Notes under the pieces: generated by a model
What the model was told of the DNA's origin: nothing
Database searches by the model: none
What the model saw: only the letters and a program-made list of their open reading frames with translations
Made by a program: the position numbers and the translations under genes
Origin: Roseimaritima multifibrata
GTDB lineage: Bacteria; Planctomycetota; Planctomycetia; Pirellulales; Pirellulaceae
DNA length: 64,000 bases
Reading direction: 5' to 3'
Assembly (NCBI RefSeq): GCF_007741495.1
Contig: NZ_CP036262.1
Coordinates: 2,604,001-2,668,000 of the forward strand
Shown here: positions 44,225 through 55,055 of the stretch, piece after piece
Layout of the letters: each line of letters begins with the position of its first letter
Position numbering within the stretch: the first letter of the stretch is position 1

Positions 44225-44258
44225 AAAAACGACGGTAACGTTGATTACCGTCGTTTTT
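44225..44258 (-). terminator. Terminator of the ompH-lpxC-lpxA-oxidoreductase cluster
   Basis: Arms aaaaacgacggtaa (44225-44238) and ttaccgtcgttttt (44245-44258) around cgttga. It lies 38 bp after the stop of the oxidoreductase gene on the minus strand and has a T-run on that strand, so it is a convincing intrinsic terminator. Confidence 0.9.
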
Positions 44259-44296
44259 GTAAATGGAAACTAAATTCGATCGATGTCGAACTCGCG

Positions 44297-45388
44297 TTAC
44301 GCGGCTCGTCGTTGATCGTGGATTCGGCGACTTGTGGCGGCGATCGATTCCTTTGGAGTGGCAAATGGACCGACTGAATCGGGCGTTTGGTCCGCCGTCC
44401 ATTGACGGGCATCGATTGCAGCCAAAACGGCGGTGGCGGTTTGGACCGCTCGAGCGCCTGCCAATCCGCTTACCGTGGGCGTGGCCCCGGTGTCGCAGCA
44501 GATTACAAAGTCGTGCAATTCGTCTAGGATCGCGTTTCGTGGGACGATTTCCGGAGTCTCTACCGGCAACCATTCGCTGAACAATTGATCGCTGAATCCC
44601 ATTGGGTTGTCGGTTTCTTCAGACAATTGGAATTCGCGAGAGAGGATCGCTGGGTTTGGCCGGAGCGTTGTCAGCGAACCGCCAAAGTCGATTGCGGTGA
44701 ACCCTGATTCGCTGAAGACCTGCATGTCTCGGGATGGGGTGGGGCTGACGCGTGAAGCTTTTAGGTTTGCAACCAATCCGCATTCAAAAGTCAGTCGCGC
44801 TTCGGCAAGGTCTTCATGGTCCGATACCATGGAAATTCCGCTTGCGTGAACGGAGCGAAGAGGGGCGTCGGTCAGAGACAAAACCAAGTCGATGTCATGG
44901 ATCATCAAATCCATCACGACGCCAACATCTAAGCAGCGTCCAGGGAAACGGCTTGCTCGAACCGCTTCGATGTATTTGGGCTTTTGAAGAATTTCTTGAG
45001 CGGCAGTCCAAACCGGATTGAACCGTTCGACATGGCCTACCTGCAAGGTGCATCGATTTTCTCGAGCAAGCTGCACCAGTTCAAAGGCATCCTCTGTTCC
45101 GGTCGTCAACGGTTTCTCGACCAACAGATGTTTTCCGGCTCGCAGAAGCTTTGCGGCGGTCGCTGCGTGGTAGGGAGTTGGCGAAGCAATGATCGCGGCA
45201 TCGAAATCGGAGAGGATCGCATCGACGTCGGCAGCAACCGAAACGTCCAGTTGTTCCGCCGCGGTTTGGCGAGCCGATTCCGAAGGGTCGACGACGGCAA
45301 CCAATTCCGCGCCATCCACTTGGCGGATTAAGCGAGCATGGATTTTGCCAAGATGTCCTGCGCCGATAACCGCGATGCGTTGTGTCAC
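44297..45388 (-). CDS. Gfo/Idh/MocA family oxidoreductase, possibly GnnA-like, coupled to lpxA
   Basis: An NAD(P)-dependent sugar oxidoreductase: RIAVIGAGHLGKIHARLI is the Rossmann GxGxxG start, HLLVEKPLTTGTEDA has the EKP motif, and DVGVVMDLMIHDIDLVLSL carries the catalytic Asp and His. Its start overlaps the lpxA stop by 4 bp. In Leptospira and Acidithiobacillus the lpxA-linked oxidoreductase GnnA makes the 3-keto intermediate for UDP-2,3-diamino sugar, letting LpxA attach amide-linked acyl chains; that would fit this position. The partner transaminase GnnB is not seen in the window, so the GnnA role is an inference. 363 aa, about the usual length. Confidence 0.82.
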   Translation of the reverse strand: MTQRIAVIGAGHLGKIHARLIRQVDGAELVAVVDPSESARQTAAEQLDVSVAADVDAILSDFDAAIIASPTPYHAATAAKLLRAGKHLLVEKPLTTGTEDAFELVQLARENRCTLQVGHVERFNPVWTAAQEILQKPKYIEAVRASRFPGRCLDVGVVMDLMIHDIDLVLSLTDAPLRSVHASGISMVSDHEDLAEARLTFECGLVANLKASRVSPTPSRDMQVFSESGFTAIDFGGSLTTLRPNPAILSREFQLSEETDNPMGFSDQLFSEWLPVETPEIVPRNAILDELHDFVICCDTGATPTVSGLAGARAVQTATAVLAAIDARQWTADQTPDSVGPFATPKESIAATSRRIHDQRRAA

Positions 45389-46191
45389 GCTGCTCTCCTA
45401 CGATCGCGGCCACGTCCATGACGTCCACCGCGTGAGTGATCAAGAAAATCGAAGACATGTTTTAGGACCGGCCGAATGGGACCTGTGCTAAGCAGTAGTT
45501 CGGCGGCTTGTTCTTTACCAACTTTGGATCGGTAAAGCAGTTTGAAGGCGTTTTGGAGGACTTTGATATCCTCGGCCGAGAAATTGTTTCGTTTGAGTGC
45601 CACGATATTCACACATCGTGGGTGCGCCGGTCCGCCTTCGGCCAGCATGTAGGGAGGCACATCGTGGAGGACTCGGGACATCGCACCGACGAAGCAGAAC
45701 GATCCGATCGACGCGAACTGGGAAACGCCAACGCCGCCGCTGATGGTGACATCGTCGTGGATGTGCGAATGCCCACCCAGCATGACGTTGTTTGCCATCA
45801 CGACACGGTCGCCAACGCTACAGTCGTGCGCGACGTGAGAACCAGCCATCAAGAAGCAGTTGTTGCCAACCTGCGTGATGCCCTGCTCTTTGGTCGTCGC
45901 TCGGTTTACGGTTACCGATTCGCGGAAAATATTCTTGTTACCGATCAGAACCTTTGTGGGTTCCCCTCGGTAGCTAAGGTCCTGTGGCGCTTCACCGATC
46001 ACCGCACCTTGGAAGAATTGATTGTCTTCCCCGATGGTGGTGTTGCCGGTAATCGTTACATGGTTCGCCAGAACGCATCCGCGGCCCAGTTTGACGTTAG
46101 GCCCGATCACACAGTAATGGCCGATCTCAACCCCCGGATGAATTTCGGCCCGCGGGTCGACAGCGGCAGTTGCGGCAATGTTGACGCTCAT
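45385..46191 (-). CDS. lpxA: Acyl-[ACP]-UDP-N-acetylglucosamine O-acyltransferase (LpxA)
   Basis: First enzyme of lipid A synthesis, transferring an acyl chain from ACP to the UDP sugar. The left-handed beta-helix hexapeptides are clear: AEIHPGVEIGHYCVIGPNVK, FFQGAVIGEAPQDLSYRGEP (a LpxA hallmark), TTKEQGITQVGNNC and FLMAGSHVAHDCSVGDRVVM with the catalytic His (AHDC). The C-terminal helical part follows (NIVALKRNNFSAEDIKVLQ), then an odd basic tail GGRHGRGRDRRRAA. ATG at 46191 is preferred over the longer frame to 46233. It lies between lpxC and the oxidoreductase, with lpxD and fabZ missing from the cluster. Confidence 0.93.
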   Translation of the reverse strand: MSVNIAATAAVDPRAEIHPGVEIGHYCVIGPNVKLGRGCVLANHVTITGNTTIGEDNQFFQGAVIGEAPQDLSYRGEPTKVLIGNKNIFRESVTVNRATTKEQGITQVGNNCFLMAGSHVAHDCSVGDRVVMANNVMLGGHSHIHDDVTISGGVGVSQFASIGSFCFVGAMSRVLHDVPPYMLAEGGPAHPRCVNIVALKRNNFSAEDIKVLQNAFKLLYRSKVGKEQAAELLLSTGPIRPVLKHVFDFLDHSRGGRHGRGRDRRRAA

Positions 46192-46272
46192 AAATGCAAA
46201 TCCTTTTGCAAAACTCTCGCTGTCTATCCGCATTCCAGTTGCAGATAGTGCCAGTCGTCTGATCTCGACAAA

Positions 46273-47151
46273 TTAAGCGGCTCGAGAGTTGCCAATTTCA
46301 AGGCTAGTCTCGGCCAACTTCAGTAGTTTACTTGCTAGTTTGGCGTTCAGGGAATGTCCGCCGCGGTGGGATACGAAGGTTCCAATCACATCGCATCCTA
46401 CCAGTGCTAGGTCACCAACCATATCCAATAGTTTGTGTCTGGCACACTCATCTTTGAACCTTAACAAATTGTCGACAGGTCCGTCATCATCAAAGACTAA
46501 TAAATCTTTGTTCGTTACATGTTTCGCAACACCCGCTTCGCGTAACTGCTCAGCCTGGTCGGCGGTCACAAACGTTCTCGCCGGAGCAACTTCGCGGCAG
46601 AATGAATCGACTCGCAAAGTGGTCCGGTAAGTCTGTGGGCGGATCGGGCATTCAGGGCCGTAATCCAACTGGTATTCGTAATGTGCGTTATTGTCTGGCG
46701 AAGGGGATACTTCGATCCAGCTGGCGGCGTTGCCAACGCGAACCGTTCGGTCCACGACCAACTGTGGCCGAGCAGCGGCTTGGATCACCAAGCCGGCGGA
46801 GCGTAGTGCATCGACATACGCTGCAGCGGAGCCATCCAGTCCGGGCAATTCTTCTGCGTCTATTTCGATAATGCAGTTGTCAATTTCAAGGGCGTACAGG
46901 GCGGCCATCAAATGTTCCACCATTTGAAAGCAGGCGGTCCCTTCCGATAGGGTGGTTCGAAGTTCTTGATTTTGACGTGTCAGTACGTTCGCTTCCAGGA
47001 TCGGAGCACCTTCTAGGTCGGTGCGAACCATCCGGATACCTGTCCCGAGGGATGCGGGCAGCATTCGCACGCAAACCGGGATTCCACTCCAGTACCCGAG
47101 GCCTTGGACTTGGCAATCATGCGCGATTGTGTGTTCGTTTCGTTGTCGCAT
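46273..47151 (-). CDS. lpxC: UDP-3-O-acyl-N-acetylglucosamine deacetylase (LpxC)
   Basis: Zinc deacetylase for the committed step of lipid A synthesis. Zinc site and catalytic motifs are visible: MVEHLMAALYALEIDNCIIE with the first His, and ECARHKLLDMVGDLALVGCD with the second His and Asp. SFCREVAPARTFVTA and SHRGGHSLNAKLASK (catalytic His region) follow the family pattern. Length from ATG 47151 is 292 aa, normal. The longer frame to 47214 has no family features. The gene lies between ompH and lpxA. Confidence 0.93.
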   Translation of the reverse strand: MRQRNEHTIAHDCQVQGLGYWSGIPVCVRMLPASLGTGIRMVRTDLEGAPILEANVLTRQNQELRTTLSEGTACFQMVEHLMAALYALEIDNCIIEIDAEELPGLDGSAAAYVDALRSAGLVIQAAARPQLVVDRTVRVGNAASWIEVSPSPDNNAHYEYQLDYGPECPIRPQTYRTTLRVDSFCREVAPARTFVTADQAEQLREAGVAKHVTNKDLLVFDDDGPVDNLLRFKDECARHKLLDMVGDLALVGCDVIGTFVSHRGGHSLNAKLASKLLKLAETSLEIGNSRAA

Positions 47152-47249
47152 GGTCTTCGGCCTCCTTGCCGAAAAAATTGATTGCGTCAATCCGCAATCG
47201 GCCAGCCGGCACAATGCCGACCGGCAAAACTAGTAATCCTCGAGGACTA

Positions 47250-47861
47250 CTAACGTTTGTTAGCTACTCGCGAATTCAGATACTGCATGACCAAGTCGGT
47301 CATGTCCAACGAAGGTTCGTGGTAGACGATGTTTTTCATCACGCCACGGATAACCGATTCGCCTTTGGCCATGTCCATTTCTTCGCTGTTGTAACGCAAG
47401 ACCAAGTTGATCTTGTTGTAGCTGGCCAAGTATTTGACCGCTTCAGCGATGCTCTGGTAATTTTCAAAGTAGATCCGTGCTTCGGCATCGGACAGTTCTT
47501 TACGTTTGCGAGCCATTTCTAGACGAAGCTTCGATTCCATCTCGGCGACTTTTTCTTCCTGAGCGGTGTACTCAGGGGAGCCCACGTTGTTGACCTTCAG
47601 TTTTTCAACTTCAGCCTTCAGGGCGTCGCGTTTGCCCGCGAGGGTTGCATCGTAAGTCTTCAGTTCATTTTCAACGGCTTCCACTTGGCTTTTGATCGCC
47701 GGGGATTCTTTGAAAATTCGTGCGACATCTACGACGGCAACACGATGGCCGCCGGTAGTTGCTGCGGCTGCTGCGGGGGCCTGAGCCTGGGCAGTGACCG
47801 GGGCCACTGCTCCAATCGCCAAACAACTTAAAACAAAAGCTACTGATTTCGAGATTCGCAC
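47250..47861 (-). CDS. OmpH/Skp family periplasmic chaperone-like protein
   Basis: After a signal peptide (SVAFVLSCLAIGAVAPVTAQA) the 203-residue protein has the OmpH start HRVAVVDVARIFKESPAIKS and a long coiled coil (VENELKTYDATLAGKRDALK and so on). Skp carries outer membrane proteins across the periplasm. The C-terminal part (YNKINLVLRYNSEEMD) resembles other planctomycete OmpH proteins. The GTG at 47861 has a very good ribosome binding site (aaggaga), which rules out the TTG at 47936. It is first in a likely ompH-lpxC-lpxA-oxidoreductase unit. Confidence 0.87.
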   Translation of the reverse strand: MRISKSVAFVLSCLAIGAVAPVTAQAQAPAAAAATTGGHRVAVVDVARIFKESPAIKSQVEAVENELKTYDATLAGKRDALKAEVEKLKVNNVGSPEYTAQEEKVAEMESKLRLEMARKRKELSDAEARIYFENYQSIAEAVKYLASYNKINLVLRYNSEEMDMAKGESVIRGVMKNIVYHEPSLDMTDLVMQYLNSRVANKR

Positions 47862-48020
47862 GTCCGCTCTCCTTGCAATTTGATAGTGCGTTTTTTTGTG
47901 CCGTCGGCGACCGATCCGTCGGCCACGATCGACCAATATTGGTCGGGCAATGACCGCCGGGGTCCTTGCACGCGCGGCTTATTCTGCAGATAGTCCGCTG
48001 TCAGGTAAATAGTAATTTTT

Positions 48021-50180
48021 TTATTCGCGTTGACCAAGTAAAACACGGAACTTTTGGACGTCTGCCCCTCGTTTGACTGCGACCGTCATCAGGTCTGCAG
48101 GATTTTTATTGCGTAGGGCCGCCAATATTTCGTCGGAATGCTTGATCGGTTTTCCATCCATCTGCGTCACAATGTCTCCACTTCTTAGCCCGGCTCGTTC
48201 CGCGGGACTGGAAGGGGCCACTTCCGCGATGCGAACGAAGTTGTCTCCGTTTTGCATGCGAATACCAAGATGAACTGTCAATTGACGGGTAATCTTGGCC
48301 CCAGGCTCGGTCGATTGGTAGGTCGGACGAGTTCCAGTTGCGAGGAATTTAGCAGTGCTAAGTACTGTATCGGTTATTCGGACTAGTCCGCCAAAATCGA
48401 TTTTGTCGAAATCGTCAGAAGGACGGTGATAATCGTTGTGCAGCCCCGTAAAGTAGAACAAAACCGGGATTTTTGCCTGATAAAAAGATGAGTGGTCACT
48501 GGGACCGTATCCGCTAGCAACTCGGGTCAGGTTGAATTGCGATTTCTCATTGATCCGGTCCAGCAAACCGTCGAATTCCATGGCGGTTCCGGTTCCATAG
48601 ACGGTGACTTCATTGTCTTTTAGCCGGCCGACCATGTCTAAATTGATCATTGCGACGGTATCTTGCAAAGGGAAAACCGGGTTTGCAATATAGAACTTAC
48701 TTCCTAGCAGTCCTCGCTCTTCACCGCTAAAGGCAATGAACAGAATCCTGCGGTGGGATTCGGACTCGGCGAACTCCGCCCGCATACGGCGGGCGACTTC
48801 CAGTAGCGTTACGGTTCCACTGCCGTTGTCGTCGGCTCCGTTGTGGACGGCGATCGTCCCCGGCGCAAGTGAGCCATTGCCGCCCATTCCCACGTGGTCA
48901 TAGTGAGCTCCGATCACAACCGTTTCGTTGGCCAGAGGGCCGCGGCCTGGCAGCGTGGCCAACACATTGGACGTCGTGATTTTAGAGTCGCGAATCTCGG
49001 TTTTTACTTTTAGTTCTAAGTCGGGTATTTCGCGGCTTTGTGGCTGATGAGTCGAACCGATCTCTTGTTCGATGGTTTCCAGATCGGATCCGAGCGATTC
49101 CTTTAGCATCTGGCTAGCGGCTTTTCGCGAGAAACTGATGACGGGGGCCGAAACCGGATCTTTCAGGCCTCCCGCCTCTCCGACCTGTAGCAAAGCGTTT
49201 TCCGCCAAAGCGAGTTCCGTTTCCAGCTGTTTGATCTGCTTGACCGACACCTCTCTGGTCTCCTGTAGTCTGGAGATCACCTTGGTGAGACCTGCAGGGG
49301 CATCGGCGATATTTTTGTCGATCGTATCGATCCGTTCCTGTTCGGCCGCGACCCGCTGTTGAAGCCGCCGTCGTTGGGCGGCACCGGATGCGGGATCATT
49401 GACGATCAGGACGCCGGCAGCGCCGCGCTGGACGGCAGCTTGAACTTTGGTGGAAAAGTAGGTGTGGCGAGCGTTCTGCTTCGCATCAAACGGTCCCTTT
49501 TTATCGGGGGTGGTCGGGGCTTTGCGAATCAACATGACGATCGCCCCTTCGATGTCGACACCGGCGAAATCGTCGTAGTTCAATTCGGGGGCGGAGATTC
49601 CGTAGCCCACAAAAACCAAGCGGCCGTTAGCTTCGCCGGAAGCGCCCAAAGCAAGCGGACGCATTCCGACGTCCAAGGCGTATCGCTGGGGGGGACCTTT
49701 CGAGTCGGTTACCAGTACATAGTTGTTCGCTTCGTCGGTCGCTTCAGCGCCCAGTTCGATCTGGAATGGCTGAAAGGGCTGCCCGTCGATCAGGTCCGTC
49801 TTCAGACCCGCATCCCGAAACACGTTGGCAATGTATTCCGCTGCCTGGTCAAGCCCGGGGGTTCCAGGACCGCGTCCGGTTCTTTCGTCGTCCGCCAAAT
49901 AGAACATGTCGGTCTGCAGGCGAGAGAACGCATCGCCATCCGTCAGCGGGCTGATGTCCGCAGCGGGGGCAGCGATTTCAGGGGCATCAACCGCTTGAGA
50001 ATATCCAAGCGTTGGTCCCCCGAGGATTACAATGAACCCCGCAAAAAAGCCTAATGGCGTCGCGCTGAAGCGACTGACAGTGCGGATAGATTGTCCAGTA
50101 AAGAGCACAACATGTACCTTCGGGCGTAGTGACGAGGGGGGAAGTAGCCTGCTAGTTCCATAAGATAACGAACTTTGCAT
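48021..50180 (-). CDS. Exported M28 family zinc aminopeptidase with PDZ domain
   Basis: A 719-residue protein with an N-terminal hydrophobic segment (LGFFAGFIVILGGPTLGY), a PA-like inserted region (GRLVFVGYGISAPELNYDDF, VQRGAAGVLIVNDP) and a coiled insert (QETREVSVKQIKQLETELAL). The M28 zinc site is complete: GAHYDHVGMG, NGADDNGSGT, AFSGEERGLLG, INLDMVGRL and NDYHRPSDD. A C-terminal PDZ domain begins near GIRMQNGDNFVRIAEVAP and includes SGDIVTQMDGKPIK. It probably trims peptides outside the inner membrane. It stands alone, divergent from the histidine kinase gene. Confidence 0.92.
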   Translation of the reverse strand: MQSSLSYGTSRLLPPSSLRPKVHVVLFTGQSIRTVSRFSATPLGFFAGFIVILGGPTLGYSQAVDAPEIAAPAADISPLTDGDAFSRLQTDMFYLADDERTGRGPGTPGLDQAAEYIANVFRDAGLKTDLIDGQPFQPFQIELGAEATDEANNYVLVTDSKGPPQRYALDVGMRPLALGASGEANGRLVFVGYGISAPELNYDDFAGVDIEGAIVMLIRKAPTTPDKKGPFDAKQNARHTYFSTKVQAAVQRGAAGVLIVNDPASGAAQRRRLQQRVAAEQERIDTIDKNIADAPAGLTKVISRLQETREVSVKQIKQLETELALAENALLQVGEAGGLKDPVSAPVISFSRKAASQMLKESLGSDLETIEQEIGSTHQPQSREIPDLELKVKTEIRDSKITTSNVLATLPGRGPLANETVVIGAHYDHVGMGGNGSLAPGTIAVHNGADDNGSGTVTLLEVARRMRAEFAESESHRRILFIAFSGEERGLLGSKFYIANPVFPLQDTVAMINLDMVGRLKDNEVTVYGTGTAMEFDGLLDRINEKSQFNLTRVASGYGPSDHSSFYQAKIPVLFYFTGLHNDYHRPSDDFDKIDFGGLVRITDTVLSTAKFLATGTRPTYQSTEPGAKITRQLTVHLGIRMQNGDNFVRIAEVAPSSPAERAGLRSGDIVTQMDGKPIKHSDEILAALRNKNPADLMTVAVKRGADVQKFRVLLGQRE

Positions 50181-50306
50181 TGCCGGGGGCCTTTGCAGAC
50201 GGCGGACGATTAGGCCCCATAGGTGAAGGATCGATCACTCGACGGTATCATGTGCGGACTGAATGGATCTTCACCCTGCCGCTCCTTTGATTCCCCTTCA
50301 ATTTTC

Positions 50307-52004
50307 ATGGCTTCTTTGTTTGTCATTCGCGGTCGCGACCAAGGACGCCATTTCCCGTTGGAAATGGGTAGGATTACGATCGGTCGTGATCCTACAAACG
50401 CAATTCAGTTGCTGGACAGTGAAGTTTCCCGAGAGCATGCGGCGATCCGATCGGAAAACGGGATCGATTTTTCGATCGCAGACCTAAGCAGCAGCAATGG
50501 TTCTGAAGTGAACGGTGGGCGGATCACGGAACAGACCCTGCAAAGTGGTGACCGGATTCTGATCGGGCAAACCTTGATGATCTTCACCGGATCCAGTCGC
50601 CCCGCTTCACTGGAGGCTGCGCATAGTGTCGATATTGTCCAGCAAGCCTCGTTTGCGGAAGCTTCGCAGATTGTTTCGTCCGCCGAACTTTCTTCAAGCA
50701 ATGCCAGCGGAGATTCGTCGCTGGAGGTGATGTACCTGACCGCTTTGGCAGTTGGCCGGACGACCGAGATTCCAGAATTGCTTGATCGCGTGCTGCATCT
50801 GGTTTTTGACTGGGTGGTGGCGGACCGAGGCTGCGTGATGTTGCTGGACAGCGAGACCGGCGAATTGCGGCCAGCCGCTAGGTGCGACCGCAACGACAAG
50901 AAGGCGACCGAGCCGATATCGATCAGCCGCACCATTTTAGATTACGTCATGGAGCACAAGGAAGCGATCCGGACCAGTGACGCGACCGACGACCAACGCT
51001 GGAATGCGGCTCAGTCGATTGTGCAAGCCGGGATTCGTGAGGCGCTTTGTGTTCCGCTGCAGGGGCGTTACGGCATTGTTGGAGCGTTGTACGTTGATAC
51101 CTACACCTCGCCTGGCAATTTTGTTGCGGGCGGACAGATCGGCCGATTTAATGACGATCAATTGCGGTTGTTGACCGCGATCGGGTACCAGGCCGCACTG
51201 GCGATCGAGGACACCTTCTATTACTCGGCCATGATGCAAAGCGAACGGCTGGCCGTGATGGGGCAAACGATCGCCAATCTATCGCACCACATCAAGAACA
51301 TTCTGCAGGGGATTCGAGGGGGAGGGTATCTGATCGATACCGGCCTGAAACGCGAAGACAACGATGCGGTCCGCCGCGGTTGGGGAATGGTCGAAAAGAA
51401 CCAGGAGCGGATTTCGAATCTGGTGATGGACATGCTGACGTTCAGCAAAGAACGCCAGCCCGAAAGAGTGTTGGCGGACCTGAATGAAACGGTCTGCGAT
51501 GTGGTTGAATTGATGCTGGTACGCGCAGCCGAATGCCGTTGCGATCTGAAAACGGATCTGCAGGATGACATGCCGCTCGCTTTCTTTGATCCCGAGGCGA
51601 TTCACCGGGCGTTGCTGAACCTGGTAACCAACGCCATCGACGCGGCGTCGGAAATGGAACAGCCAGAGGTCTGCGTCAGGACGCTCCGGACGGCGGATCA
51701 GGGGTGTGCAATTGAAGTCGCCGACAATGGCCCCGGTATCCCTGTTGAACAGCGAGCGAATATCTTTTCACCGTTCGAATCGGGAAAAGGGGCTCGAGGG
51801 ACAGGCTTAGGGCTGCCGGTTTGCAAAAAAATCATCGAGGAGCACAAAGGCGAGCTGGAAATTGAAGACGTCGCCAGCGGTGGGACGCTGTTTCGCATCC
51901 AGTTGCCGCCGCCACCCGAACTGAGCGAAGAACGAGAAGGCGGCACCAAAGGGGACGATCCGGCGGACGATTCCCATTTCGGATCGCATGACACAATCGC
52001 ATAG
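50307..52004 (+). CDS. FHA-GAF sensor histidine kinase
   Basis: A cytoplasmic 565-residue protein. Residues of about 5-95 are an FHA phosphothreonine-binding domain (ITIGRDPTNAIQLLDSEVSR, SSSNGSEVNG). A GAF domain spans about 155-300 (DWVVADRGCVMLLDSETGEL, REALCVPLQGRYGIVGALYV). The kinase has a phospho-acceptor His in ANLSHHIKNILQGI (about residue 327), then ALLNLVTNAIDAA, EVADNGPGIP and GTGLGLPVC as the ATP-binding boxes. There is no response regulator beside it. FHA use suggests input from Ser/Thr kinases. ATG at 50307 is chosen since the domain starts at once; the frame extends to 50223. Confidence 0.92.
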   Translation: MASLFVIRGRDQGRHFPLEMGRITIGRDPTNAIQLLDSEVSREHAAIRSENGIDFSIADLSSSNGSEVNGGRITEQTLQSGDRILIGQTLMIFTGSSRPASLEAAHSVDIVQQASFAEASQIVSSAELSSSNASGDSSLEVMYLTALAVGRTTEIPELLDRVLHLVFDWVVADRGCVMLLDSETGELRPAARCDRNDKKATEPISISRTILDYVMEHKEAIRTSDATDDQRWNAAQSIVQAGIREALCVPLQGRYGIVGALYVDTYTSPGNFVAGGQIGRFNDDQLRLLTAIGYQAALAIEDTFYYSAMMQSERLAVMGQTIANLSHHIKNILQGIRGGGYLIDTGLKREDNDAVRRGWGMVEKNQERISNLVMDMLTFSKERQPERVLADLNETVCDVVELMLVRAAECRCDLKTDLQDDMPLAFFDPEAIHRALLNLVTNAIDAASEMEQPEVCVRTLRTADQGCAIEVADNGPGIPVEQRANIFSPFESGKGARGTGLGLPVCKKIIEEHKGELEIEDVASGGTLFRIQLPPPPELSEEREGGTKGDDPADDSHFGSHDTIA

Positions 52005-52041
52005 GGCCGGACGGCTACAATCTTTGTCCGCTTTGGATTAA

Positions 52042-52073
52042 ATCAGCGGAACGGATTGTGCCGTTCCGCTGAT
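52042..52073. terminator. Perfect 13-bp hairpin between convergent genes, built from the REP core
   Basis: Arms atcagcggaacgg (52042-52054) and ccgttccgctgat (52061-52073) around attgtg. It lies between the histidine kinase stop (52004) and the clpB stop (52113), pointing at each other. The arm agcggaacgg is the same as the REP core at 19430 and 30570. An extra half copy (ggccggacggct) lies at 52006-52018. Confidence 0.75.
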
Positions 52074-52112
52074 CGCTGCAGGCGCTTAAATGTCTAACAG
52101 CCTTGCGGAACC

Positions 52113-54791
<2,679 letters not shown>

Positions 54792-54833
54792 GTCAGTCTC
54801 CTGGATTATCTTTGGAAGTCTAAATATTTCCGT

Positions 54834-54865
54834 AAAAAAACCTCGGCTGCATCAAGCTACCGAGG
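54834..54865 (-). terminator. Terminator/attenuator-like hairpin in front of clpB
   Basis: On the minus strand cctcgg and ccgagg (54841-54865) pair around a 13-base loop and are followed by seven T (54834-54840). This is the form of an intrinsic terminator. It lies 191 bp after the dnaK stop and 43 bp before the clpB start, so it either ends dnaK transcripts or attenuates read-through into clpB. The stem is short, so the strength is uncertain. Confidence 0.65.
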
Positions 54866-54905
54866 GCGCAATTAAATCGAATCGTCAGCAAGGAGCTTTC
54901 GAATT

Positions 54906-55000
54906 AGCGTTACGACGGTTGTCGTAACGCTGTAGCCATGCAGTGGAGTGGCGGGAGTCGTTTGGTGTTTGACACCGAATCGAAGGTGTCACTCCGCTGC
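54906..55000. repeat. Two nested inverted repeats in the dnaK-clpB spacer
   Basis: A perfect 11-bp pair agcgttacgac / gtcgtaacgct with the loop ggtt (54906-54931), and an atgcagtggagtg / cactccgctgcat pair (about 54938-55000, one mismatch). They lie just downstream of dnaK and may serve as 3' end structures. No gene is seen in 54866-55055. Confidence 0.6.
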
Positions 55001-55055
55001 ATTGAAATTCGAGCACTCTTTGCGAACGTTTGCGTTTGCAAAAATTTAAAGGTTG

